Positions 9,948 through 17,596 of a stretch of DNA of 49,636 nucleotides are shown here, piece by piece. This DNA is from Candidatus Thiosymbion sp. GTDB lineage: Bacteria; Pseudomonadota; Gammaproteobacteria; Chromatiales; Chromatiaceae. The notes under the pieces are model-generated. The model made no database searches and was not told where the DNA came from. It worked only from the letters and a program-made list of their open reading frames with translations. Every line of letters begins with the position of its first letter. The first letter of the stretch is position 1. The stretch spans positions 1 to 49,636 of the forward strand of contig JAHDND010000092.1 of assembly GCA_018435665.1 (NCBI GenBank), given 5' to 3'. Both the position numbers and the translations under genes were made by a program.

Positions 9948-11321
9948 ATGATCCAGAAAAGCCCGTCAGCGCCGGACATCAAGCTCGTCCTGGACTGGGA
10001 AGGCCACATCCAGGAGGCCAGCCTCTCCGATGTCTTTGCTGGCGAGGAGCCCGCTGACTGGATCGGGGTGTCCTGGGGTGACACCGTCCGCCCCTCGGAT
10101 GAGATTCACCTCAGCCGCATCCTCAAGGACGCCCGGGATCAGGGGGTTTCGTCCTTCCGTCAGATCGTGCAGCGCCTGCCAAGCGGCACCGAGGCACCCA
10201 TCGAATTCACCGCCATCCGCCTCGATGATGACCATCGCCTGCTGGCGATCGGCAAAAGCCTGCGGGCCGTCACCGAACTCCAGAACCGCCTGGTGGAGGC
10301 GCAACAGACCCTGGAGCGGGATTACTGGAAGCTGCGCGAGGTCGAGACCCGCTACCGGCTGCTGTTCAATTCCTCCCGCGAGGCCATACTGCTCCTGGAC
10401 GCCCAAAGCCTGGGCATCATCGACCTGAACCCCCGGGCGGTCCAGGTCCTGGGGCTGCCGGCCCCCCGGCCGCGCTCGGCGGACAAGGGCAAGTTTCTCG
10501 ACGCCCTGACCCCGGAGGACGGCCAGGCCTTCAGCCGCATGCTGCGGGAGTTGCGGGAGCGGGGCCAGAGCCAGGACATCACCCTCAAGCTCGGTCCCGA
10601 CCATCACCCCTGGTCGGCCCACGCCGGGCTGATGACTACCGGCGACAAGGAGATCTTCGTCGTCCACCTGGCCCCCGCCGGGGGGGCGGCCCTGTCCCCG
10701 GAGAAGGAGCGGGGCCTCCCCCTGGAGGACCTGGTGGAGCGGGGGCCGGACGCCTATGTGATCATCGACAACCAGGGCCTGATCCTGCGCGCCAACCGGA
10801 CCTTTCTCGACATGGTCCAGGTCGGCTCCGAGGCCGCACTGCTTGGCAAACCTCTGGGGCGGTGGCTCGGCCGCCCCGGCGCCGATCTGACCGTGCTGCT
10901 GGCGAACGTGCTGCGCCTCGGGGCGGTGCGCCTCTTCTCGACCACCCTCCACGGCGAGCAGGGCTCGGAAGTCGAGGTGGAGATCTCCGCCGCGGGTAAC
11001 CAGGCCCTCAACCCCAGCCATATCGGGGTCGCGATGCGGGACGTGGGCCGCCGACTCTCCACCGAGCCCAGCCCCGGGGGCGCTGGCCAGTGGCTGGATT
11101 TCCTGGTCAAACAGGTGGGGAAGACCACCCTGCGCAAGCTGGTGGACGAGGCGGTGGGGGTGGTGGAACGCCACTACATCGAGGCCGCCCTGGCCCTGGC
11201 CGGCGGCAATCGGACCGTCGCCGCGGAACTCCTCGGCCTCAGCCGGCAAAGTCTCTATGTCAAGCTCAACCGCTACGGCCTGGACGGCGGGGAGGAGAAA
11301 GGGGAGGCCAAGGGCCCCTAG
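9948..11321 (+). CDS. ppsR: PpsR/CrtJ transcriptional repressor of photosynthesis genes, cysteine-free
   Basis: PpsR/CrtJ represses bacteriochlorophyll, carotenoid and light-harvesting genes under oxygen by binding pairs of TGT-N12-ACA sites. The 457-residue product has an N-terminal PAS-like region, a glutamine-rich helix (VTELQNRLVEAQQTLERDY), two further PAS domains (from ETRYRLLFNSSREAILLLD and from RGPDAYVIIDNQGLILRAN) and a C-terminal Fis-type helix-turn-helix (AAELLGLSRQSLYVKLNRYG). No cysteine occurs anywhere. The position of the helix-turn-helix cysteine of the Rhodobacter proteins (C424) appears to be tyrosine here (VERHYIEAAL). The ATG at 9948 is preferred over an upstream GTG at 9870, which lies in a repeat. 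It probably regulates the bchF/bchG operators at 5605-5682. Confidence 0.95.
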   Translation: MIQKSPSAPDIKLVLDWEGHIQEASLSDVFAGEEPADWIGVSWGDTVRPSDEIHLSRILKDARDQGVSSFRQIVQRLPSGTEAPIEFTAIRLDDDHRLLAIGKSLRAVTELQNRLVEAQQTLERDYWKLREVETRYRLLFNSSREAILLLDAQSLGIIDLNPRAVQVLGLPAPRPRSADKGKFLDALTPEDGQAFSRMLRELRERGQSQDITLKLGPDHHPWSAHAGLMTTGDKEIFVVHLAPAGGAALSPEKERGLPLEDLVERGPDAYVIIDNQGLILRANRTFLDMVQVGSEAALLGKPLGRWLGRPGADLTVLLANVLRLGAVRLFSTTLHGEQGSEVEVEISAAGNQALNPSHIGVAMRDVGRRLSTEPSPGGAGQWLDFLVKQVGKTTLRKLVDEAVGVVERHYIEAALALAGGNRTVAAELLGLSRQSLYVKLNRYGLDGGEEKGEAKGP

Positions 11322-11364
11322 CCCTGGTCCCGGGGATGATCCCGGGTGATCCCGATGATCAGGG
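11322..11364. terminator. Hairpin between two convergent genes
   Basis: The sequence between the ppsR stop and the convergent acyltransferase-partner gene can fold: CCCTGGTC (11322-11329) pairs with GATCAGGG (11357-11364, one G-T), with CCGGGGATGATCCCGGG inside. There is no T run, so it may act as a bidirectional block or simply as an mRNA end structure. Confidence 0.4.
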
Positions 11365-12534
11365 GCGACAGGCGGGCATCTTGTAGGTCTCCTGGGGGTG
11401 GCTGGCGCAATAGGCCTGCCGCAACTGGCGGAAGTTGGCCAGGTGCCGCTCGATCGTGGCCCCGGTCAGGTCCACGCCAAAGCCATCGGGGCCGTCCTGG
11501 TGGCGACTGGGCAGCAGGCTGGTCAGCAGTTCCTTGCCCGCCTCGGCGGAATAGTGGGAGTACTCCCAGTAGTAGCGCATCGCGTCCCGCCCCGTGACCT
11601 GCGGGACGGGTTCGGTGGTGATCCGGTTGAAGCCGGTGAAATCCATGAAGCGAATATCGCACCCCTCCTGACGCCGCCGGTCGAAGAGCTTGACCAGCTC
11701 CCGCTTCCACTGCTCATGCTGGGGCAGGACATCCTGCCAGTAGGACAGCTCCGCCAGGGCATGGACCGGGCTGAGGAAGAAGCGGAAGGCGACCCCTTTG
11801 CCACAAAATTCCCGGGTCACGGCGTCCAGGGCGGCGAGGGTCTCCGCCTGCTGGGGGGGTGTGGCCGAGGGATCGCCCTGATGGATGATCTTGTCGAAGG
11901 CGTGGGCCGTGCCGCCCTCGTCCGCCATGATGATCTCCAGGCACTCCTTGGACTTCTGGCCTCGGCTGGCCAGAATCGGCAGGCACTGGCGGTCGTCGAG
12001 GCCGATGAGGATCTTCCCGGACTCCTCGGTTTGTGTCCAGGAGGCGGCGCGCTTGAGGTTGAGCAGGAAGCGCTTGAGCGGGTAGAGGTCCGAGGTGGCG
12101 ATCAGGTCCGGCGTGAAGTCGCTGTTGCCCGCCTGGAGGCCAAACAACCAGCCGTAGTCGAGGCCCCAGACCACCACCTCCGGGCGATGAAAGTAGCTGG
12201 TGTGGCGCAACATGTTCATGGCGTCGCCCACCGAGGCGCCGCTGATGGCGAGATTGAGCACCCGCCGATCGGCGAACTCGGGCAGGTCCGTGGGCAAGCC
12301 GATCTCGGTGCGAGAACTACCGACGAAGACGATCTCCGGCCGATAGCGATAGGCGGCGTAGGTCTTGCCCCAGGGGACGATCTTCTGCTGGGCCCGGGTC
12401 AGGCGCTGCAGCAGGGGAGAGTCCCACTGATGGATGAGGAAGGGGTCCACCTGGTAGTTGATCGTCACCAGAAGCGCCAGCAGGCCGATGGCGGTGGCGC
12501 CAAGATAAGCGAGATAGGAACGGGTACTGACCAT
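11359..12534 (-). CDS. SGNH/AlgX-like protein partnered with an MBOAT acyltransferase
   Basis: The 391-residue protein has one N-terminal membrane anchor (YLAYLGATAIGLLALLVTINY) and a likely periplasmic domain. VFVGSSRTEIGL carries a GSSR-type serine block, and EYSHYSAEAGKELL near the C-terminus is the HYS-type motif seen in AlgJ/AlgX-like and related SGNH-fold proteins that work with MBOAT enzymes in polysaccharide O-acetylation. It follows the MBOAT gene by 13 bases in the same direction. The ATG at 12534 has GAGGT ten bases upstream and is preferred over the ATG at 12561, which would overlap the previous gene. The substrate is unknown; an exopolysaccharide or lipopolysaccharide sugar is inferred. 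Confidence 0.75.
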   Translation of the reverse strand: MVSTRSYLAYLGATAIGLLALLVTINYQVDPFLIHQWDSPLLQRLTRAQQKIVPWGKTYAAYRYRPEIVFVGSSRTEIGLPTDLPEFADRRVLNLAISGASVGDAMNMLRHTSYFHRPEVVVWGLDYGWLFGLQAGNSDFTPDLIATSDLYPLKRFLLNLKRAASWTQTEESGKILIGLDDRQCLPILASRGQKSKECLEIIMADEGGTAHAFDKIIHQGDPSATPPQQAETLAALDAVTREFCGKGVAFRFFLSPVHALAELSYWQDVLPQHEQWKRELVKLFDRRRQEGCDIRFMDFTGFNRITTEPVPQVTGRDAMRYYWEYSHYSAEAGKELLTSLLPSRHQDGPDGFGVDLTGATIERHLANFRQLRQAYCASHPQETYKMPACRP

Positions 12535-12547
12535 AGGGGGCCTGACC

Positions 12548-13999
12548 TCAGAACTGGGCATAGATGAAGTCCGCGGTGCGATCCAGGTTCAGGATACCGA
12601 TCACCAGCACCACCCCGGTCACCAGGGCCCAGCCCAGGGTGGGGCGCCACCGCAGCCGCACCAGGGAAAAGGCCGCCTGGGCGTCGGGGAAGCGGTTCTC
12701 GAAATACATGAAGATCTGATTGGTGTTGGGCATGAGGAAGGCGATAAAGGCGCCGATGCCGACCATGGACAGTTCCCAGCCGCCGATGGCGTCGGCCGGG
12801 GCCAGGCCGTTGAGCCCGACCAGGCCGCGGAGGACCTCCAGGGCGGCGGGGAGGTCCGGGGCGCGGAAGAAGACCCAGGCCACCAGCACGGCGAGGAAGG
12901 TCAGGACCTGGCCCAGGACCCGCCCGGTCCGGGTCGGCGCCGGGCGGCTCTCGCCCCGCCAGGTCTGCCAGCCATGCTGAAGGCAGAGGTACAGGCCATG
13001 CAGGCCACCCCAGATGACGAAGGTCCAGTTGGAACCGTGCCACAGCCCCCCCAGCAGCATGGTCAGCATCAGGTTGCGGTAGCGGTTGAACTGGCCATGG
13101 CGGTTACCCCCCAGGGGGATGTAGAGGTAATTGCGCAGGAACCGTGACAGGGAGATGTGCCAGCGGGTCCAGAATTCGCTGACGTTGGCGGCCTTGTAGG
13201 GCGAGTCGAAGTTGAAGGGGATCTGGAAGCCCAGCATGCGCGACACGCCGATGGCCATGTCGGAGTAGCCGGAAAAATCGAAATAGAGCTGGAAGCTGTA
13301 GGCCAGCATGCCCACCCAGGCCGCCAGCAGCGAGGGGTTGTCCCCGGCGAAGGCGACATCGACCACCGGCACCAGGTTGTCGGCGATGAGGAGTTTCTTG
13401 GCCAGGCCAAAGGTGAAGAGTGTCAGGCCCACGGCCAGGTTGTTGGCCGTGACCGCGTAATTGGCGCGGTCGGCGAACTGGGGCAGCATGTCCCGGTGGT
13501 TGAGGACCGGCCCGGCGACGATGTAGGGGAAGTAGGAGGCAAAGAGGGCATAGCGCCAGAGCGAGACCTCCTGGGCCTTGCCCTGGCGGGCGTCGACCAG
13601 AAAGGCGATCTGGGTGAAGGAAAAGAAGGAGATGCCGATGGGCAGCAGGACATCTAGGGGGTGGATGCCCGCCCCGGTGAGGTCGTTGACGGACTGGATG
13701 AAGAAGTTGGCGTATTTGAAGTATCCCAGCAGGAGCAGGTTGCCGGTGACCGCCAGGATCAGCCAGGCCCGCTTGTGGGCCTCCGCCGCCCGCAGGATCT
13801 GGCGATAGGCCAGGTAGTTACCGACGATGGAGACCGCCAGGATCGGCAGATAGGCCAGATTCCAGGAGACATAAAAGGCCAGGGAGGCAAGCAGCAACCA
13901 GGAGGCCGCCCAGTGTTCGTCCTTGCGCCCCAGGAGATAAAAGCCCGCCAGGGTGATGGGCAGAAAGAAGAAGAGAAAGTTGAACGAACTGAAGACCAT
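12548..13999 (-). CDS. MBOAT family O-acyltransferase (AlgI-like)
   Basis: This 483-residue polytopic membrane protein belongs to the MBOAT family of AlgI type, which passes acetyl groups across the inner membrane for polysaccharide O-acetylation. It opens MVFSSFNFLFFFLPI, as AlgI-like proteins do. Characteristic stretches are YFKYANFF, FPYIVAGPVL, FDFSGYSDMAIGVSRMLG, SEFWTRWHISLSRFLRNYLY and GGLWHGSNWTFVIWGGLHG, the last holding the conserved histidine. The ATG at 13999 has AGGTG about nine bases upstream; an upstream ATG at 14083 adds a poorly conserved stretch. It is the first gene of a two-gene unit with the SGNH-like protein. No other polysaccharide genes lie beside it. Confidence 0.92.
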   Translation of the reverse strand: MVFSSFNFLFFFLPITLAGFYLLGRKDEHWAASWLLLASLAFYVSWNLAYLPILAVSIVGNYLAYRQILRAAEAHKRAWLILAVTGNLLLLGYFKYANFFIQSVNDLTGAGIHPLDVLLPIGISFFSFTQIAFLVDARQGKAQEVSLWRYALFASYFPYIVAGPVLNHRDMLPQFADRANYAVTANNLAVGLTLFTFGLAKKLLIADNLVPVVDVAFAGDNPSLLAAWVGMLAYSFQLYFDFSGYSDMAIGVSRMLGFQIPFNFDSPYKAANVSEFWTRWHISLSRFLRNYLYIPLGGNRHGQFNRYRNLMLTMLLGGLWHGSNWTFVIWGGLHGLYLCLQHGWQTWRGESRPAPTRTGRVLGQVLTFLAVLVAWVFFRAPDLPAALEVLRGLVGLNGLAPADAIGGWELSMVGIGAFIAFLMPNTNQIFMYFENRFPDAQAAFSLVRLRWRPTLGWALVTGVVLVIGILNLDRTADFIYAQF

Positions 14000-14125
14000 G
14001 CGGACACCTGGGAGGAAGGGGATCGCGGGCGGCGGGGCTTGGTGATGGTTGGCTACAAGGCCAGCAGACTGTCTCATTGCCAACGGGCTGCTGGCGTTAG
14101 GGGCCGGTCGGTCGGTTTATACCGT

Positions 14126-14284
14126 CATTGCTCGTCAATTATCGGTTGGCCCCGGGTCGGGTGGCGTCTGGCGGGGGACGCCGTGAATCCGTCCCTGGAG
14201 GCTTGACGACCGCATCCTTGCGGTCGACACCCCCGCCAGTCGCCGCCCGACCCTCCTCGGCGATGCCGAAGATTGGGACATGAT
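14126..14284 (+). repeat. MITE-like palindromic repeat, copy B
   Basis: A full-length copy. The left arm is CGGGTCGGGTGGCGTCTGGC (14154-14173). The centre includes GGAGGCTTGACGACC and the small hairpin GACCGCATCCTTGCGGTC. The right arm, CCCCCGCCAGTCGCCGCCCG, differs slightly from the left. Outer arms CAATTATCGG and CCGAAGATTG are weakly inverted. It occupies most of the 320-base gap between the MBOAT start (13999) and the DUF2062 gene; the rest shows no clear feature. Confidence 0.85.
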
Positions 14285-14319
14285 GCCTGTCGAGGTTGAC
14301 ACTGCGTCCCCTTCGGTTC

Positions 14320-14841
14320 TCAGGCCAGCCGGCGGCGACGCCGGAAGCGGTTGATGATGCGCCAGCGCCAGAAGAGGTGGGCCAGGGTGAAGGTGAGGAG
14401 GCCCGCGACCACGGCGGTGGCCATGGAGCCCACCAGCAGGGGGACCGCCAGGTCCGCCCCCTGACCCAGGAACCAGTCGAGGCTGGGGTCAAAGCGCCAC
14501 TCCCAGGGGGGACTGCCCAGCAGCCAAGTGCCAAACTGATAGTTGACGTAGGCGATGGGCGGCAGGGTCACCGGATTGGTGATCCACACCATGGCGATGG
14601 CGACGGGCAGGTTGAACCGCACCCAGAGCGCGGCGATGGCGGCCAGCAACATCTGCCAGGGCACGGGGACGAAGGCAAAGAAGGCGCCAATCGCCAGTCC
14701 GCGGACCGTCGCCCGGCGGTTGAAGTGCCAGAGCCAGGGGTCGTGGAAGTGGCGGCTGAGGAATTGCAGGCGGGGATGTTCCCGGATGGCCTGTGCATCC
14801 GGCAGATGACGGCGCAGGTACCGGATGACCGCCGCCTTCAC
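14320..14841 (-). CDS. DUF2062 domain membrane protein
   Basis: The 173-residue product matches the DUF2062 family: a basic N-terminus (HFHDPWLWHFNRRATVRG), then GLAIGAFFAFVPVPWQMLLA, RFNLPVAIAMVWITNPVTLPP and a long C-terminal membrane segment. The tail is very basic (INRFRRRRRLA). The function of the family is not established. It lies 122 bases after ihfB on the same strand, in the place where lapA-lapB usually follow rpsA-ihfB in gammaproteobacteria. No lapA-like or lapB-like gene is seen here. Confidence 0.88.
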   Translation of the reverse strand: MKAAVIRYLRRHLPDAQAIREHPRLQFLSRHFHDPWLWHFNRRATVRGLAIGAFFAFVPVPWQMLLAAIAALWVRFNLPVAIAMVWITNPVTLPPIAYVNYQFGTWLLGSPPWEWRFDPSLDWFLGQGADLAVPLLVGSMATAVVAGLLTFTLAHLFWRWRIINRFRRRRRLA

Positions 14842-14963
14842 GACCGGTGCCCACCGCCAAGGCCCGGCTTGAGTGTCAACTGACCACCCCTTGGGGCGCG
14901 ATTCGGCCGGCGGCGCGGGCAGGCGGAAAGCGGCACGGTGGAAAAGGCGAGGTCGCGGCGCAT

Positions 14964-15278
14964 TCAGGAAGCGGCGGAGGCCAGTTCCTGCTGATAGGCG
15001 TCGTTGACCCGGTCCCGCAGTTCCTTGCCGGGTTTGAAATGAGGGACATGCTTGCCGGCCAGGGCCACGGCATCGCCGGTCTTGGGATTGCGACCGACAC
15101 GGGGCGGGCGATAGTGGAGGGAGAAGCTGCCGAAGCCGCGGACCTCGATCCGTTCACCGTTAGCCAGGGCGTTGCTCATGCGCTCGACGATATGGCGCAC
15201 GGCAAGCTCCACGTCCTTGTAGGGCAACTGGTGGTCAGGCTTGGCGGCCAGGATTTCAATCAGGTCGGATTTGGTCAT
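14964..15278 (-). CDS. ihfB: Integration host factor subunit beta
   Basis: IHF is a sequence-specific DNA-bending heterodimer of the HU family; this is its beta subunit. The 104-residue product opens [11 protein letters not shown] and has the DNA-arm region [22 protein letters not shown] with the intercalating proline in GRNPKTG, followed by [21 protein letters not shown] lies 12 bases before the ATG. It follows rpsA by 241 bases, the usual rpsA-ihfB order. The C-terminus is a little longer than in E. coli. Confidence 0.97.
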   Translation of the reverse strand: MTKSDLIEILAAKPDHQLPYKDVELAVRHIVERMSNALANGERIEVRGFGSFSLHYRPPRVGRNPKTGDAVALAGKHVPHFKPGKELRDRVNDAYQQELASAAS

Positions 15279-15466
15279 GATGCGGATGTGCCTCCGATTG
15301 GACCGCTGAGGGAGGGGCGAATCGCCTCCGGACTGGAGAGGGCTTTCGGACCCAAAGGTGGAAAAGGGACTGCCGGGATCGGGGATCCGGGATTCAAACG
15401 ATCAGGTCGTCGACCAGCAAGTACCTGGGCCGGGATTGTCGCCAGGCCCAGGGAGATACGACCGTG

Positions 15467-15492
15467 CCCGGCGGCGGCTGAGCGCCGCCGGG
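15467..15492. other. Perfect GC-rich hairpin between rpsA and ihfB
   Basis: CCCGGCGGCG (15467-15476) pairs perfectly with CGCCGCCGGG (15483-15492) across a six-base loop. No T run follows on either strand, so it is not a standard intrinsic terminator. It may stabilise the rpsA 3' end or separate rpsA and ihfB expression. Confidence 0.6.
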
Positions 15493-15519
15493 AGACCAAG
15501 CCTAGGCCATTACCGGCGA

Positions 15520-17199
15520 TCAGCCGCGACCGGCCTCTTCCATCTGCTGCTTGAGGATGTCGCCGAGGGTTCCGGTGCTCGCCTGCGCCTCGCGGGCATA
15601 GCCCTTGATGGCGGCGGATTCCTCGTCGTGATCCTTGGCCTTGATGGACAGGGAGATGGTGCGGTTCTTACGGTCGACGCCCAGGAACTTGGCCTCGATG
15701 GCCTCGCCGGACTTGAGCACGGCGCGGGCGTCCTCCACGCGATCGCGGGAGATCTCGGAGGCGCGCAGGTAGCCCTCCACGCCGTCTCCCAGGGCCACGG
15801 TCGCGCCCTTGGCGTCCACCTCGGTGATGGTGCCGTGGACCACGCTGCCCTTCTCATGGGCGGCGACGAAAGCCGAGAAGGGATCCTTGTCGAGCTGCTT
15901 GACGCCCAGGGAGATACGCTCGCGCTCGGGGTCGACGGACAGCACCACCGTCTCCAACTCATCGCCCTTCTGATAGCGGCGCAGGGCGTTCTCGCCACCC
16001 TCGTCCCAGGAGATGTCGGAGAGATGGACCAGGCCGTCGATACCGCCATCCAGGCCGATGAAGATGCCAAAGTCTGTGATGGACTTGATCTTGCCGCTGA
16101 CGTGGTCGCCCTTCTTGTGGTTGAGGGCGAACTCGTCCCAGGGGTTCATGACGCACTGCTTGATGCCCAGGGAGATGCGGCGGCGCTCCTCGTCGATGTC
16201 GAGGACCATGACCTCCACTTCGTCGCCCAGGGAAACGACCTTGGAGGGATGGACATTCTTGTTGGTCCAGTCCATCTCGGAGACGTGGACCAGACCCTCG
16301 ACGCCCTCCTCGATCTCGACGAAGCAGCCATAGTCGGCGATGTTGGTGACCTTTCCGAAGACCCGGGTGCTCTCGGGATAGCGGCGGGAGATGTTGACCC
16401 AGGGGTCCTCGCCCATCTGCTTGAGACCCAAGGAGACGCGCTGACGGTCGCGGTCGAACTTGAGGACCTTGACCATGATCTCGTCGCCGATCTCCACCAC
16501 CTCGGAGGGGTGCTTGACGCGACGCCAGGCCATGTCGGTGATGTGCAGCAGGCCGTCGATGCCACCCAGGTCGAGGAAGGCGCCGTAGTCGGTCAGGTTC
16601 TTGACCACGCCCTTGACCTCCATGCCCTCCTCCAGCTTCTCCAGCAGGGCCTCGCGCTCGGCGCTGTACTCGTCCTCCACCACGGCGCGGCGGGAGACGA
16701 CGACGTTGTTGCGCTTGCGGTCCAGCTTGATGACCTTGAACTCGAGCTCCTTGCCTTCCAGGTAGGTGGTGTCACGCACCGGCCGCACGTCGACCAGGGA
16801 ACCCGGCAGGAAGGCGCGGACGCTGCCCAACTCGACGGTGAAGCCACCCTTGACCTTGCCGTTGATGATGCCCTTGACGGCCTCGCCGGCCTCGAAGGCC
16901 TTGTCCAGGAATTCCCAGGCCGCGTGACGCTTGGCCTTTTCCCGGGACAGGCGGGTGGCGCCGGAGCCGTCCTCGACGGCGTCCAGGGCCACCTGGACCT
17001 GATCGCCCACGGCGACCTCGAGGGTGCCGTCGATATCGACGAATTGGGAACGGGGGATGACACCCTCGGATTTCAGACCGGCGTTGACCACCACCACTTC
17101 GGAGGTGATGGCCACCACGGTCCCGGTAACGATGGCCCCCGGCTGCAACTGGGTGACGGCAAGGCTTTGTTCAAAGAGTTCGGCGAAGCTTTCGCTCAT
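15520..17199 (-). CDS. rpsA: 30S ribosomal protein S1
   Basis: S1 is the large RNA-binding ribosomal protein that helps mRNA bind the 30S subunit. The 559-residue product begins [14 protein letters not shown] and contains six S1 (OB-fold) repeats. Examples are [21 protein letters not shown] near the start, [41 protein letters not shown] and [21 protein letters not shown]. The length equals that of gammaproteobacterial S1. A CAGGAAAC sequence lies upstream of the ATG. In many gammaproteobacteria rpsA follows cmk directly; here a histidine kinase gene and a 397-base gap separate them. Confidence 0.98.
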   Translation of the reverse strand: MSESFAELFEQSLAVTQLQPGAIVTGTVVAITSEVVVVNAGLKSEGVIPRSQFVDIDGTLEVAVGDQVQVALDAVEDGSGATRLSREKAKRHAAWEFLDKAFEAGEAVKGIINGKVKGGFTVELGSVRAFLPGSLVDVRPVRDTTYLEGKELEFKVIKLDRKRNNVVVSRRAVVEDEYSAEREALLEKLEEGMEVKGVVKNLTDYGAFLDLGGIDGLLHITDMAWRRVKHPSEVVEIGDEIMVKVLKFDRDRQRVSLGLKQMGEDPWVNISRRYPESTRVFGKVTNIADYGCFVEIEEGVEGLVHVSEMDWTNKNVHPSKVVSLGDEVEVMVLDIDEERRRISLGIKQCVMNPWDEFALNHKKGDHVSGKIKSITDFGIFIGLDGGIDGLVHLSDISWDEGGENALRRYQKGDELETVVLSVDPERERISLGVKQLDKDPFSAFVAAHEKGSVVHGTITEVDAKGATVALGDGVEGYLRASEISRDRVEDARAVLKSGEAIEAKFLGVDRKNRTISLSIKAKDHDEESAAIKGYAREAQASTGTLGDILKQQMEEAGRG

Positions 17200-17596
17200 G
17201 GGTTAGAGGTTTCCTGACGCGGCATCGAATCGGCCGGGAGAGACCGATGGTTTGGTTAAAAAAAGGCCGCCGGGGGCGACCGACTTGCGGCTGCCCCACC
17301 ACCGGCTGCGTCGATGCGGCGAGGGGGAACCGAAAACTCACGCGCCCAGGCACGGCCCGGGCGTCAGGGCGGCAAAGGATGACCGAAAAGACTATCCTAA
17401 TCAAGCCCTTTTTGCCCGGCAGCCGGGTCGCGACGGCATGGAAGGCCAGGATGGCCGCCATTGTTCCCGCCAGGGCTGGCCGCGAAGCCCTAAGCTGCTG
17501 TATTCATGACGGCTTAGCCACTGGCATGCAGCCCTCAGGAAGTCTGCTCCCCCTGGCCGGCGGCATTCTTTGGTTTTCCCGGGTCGGGTGGGCCGG
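17200..17596 (-). promoter_or_regulatory. rpsA upstream and leader region with possible weak promoter
   Basis: This 397-base stretch has no convincing gene. On the minus strand a possible promoter has TTGATT (17404-17399) and CATCCT (17381-17376), a weak match with a 17-base spacer. The leader downstream of it contains a terminator-like hairpin, listed separately. TTGGTTTTCCCGGGTCGGGTGG near 17570-17590 looks like a remnant of one arm of the palindromic repeat family. Confidence 0.35.
17258..17281 (-). terminator. Terminator-like hairpin in the rpsA leader
   Basis: On the minus strand GGTCGCC, loop CCC, GGCGGCC (one G-U pair) is followed directly by seven T. It ends about 58 bases before the rpsA ATG. 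An upstream GGGGC (17297-17293) can instead pair with the GCCCC at 17277-17273, which would break the terminator stem. The two foldings exclude each other, as in attenuators. It might alternatively end transcripts from upstream. Confidence 0.6.

Noticed and set aside
15358..17217. Long plus-strand frame opposite rpsA
   Set aside because: Mirror of the repeated S1 domain codons; the minus-strand product is a textbook S1.
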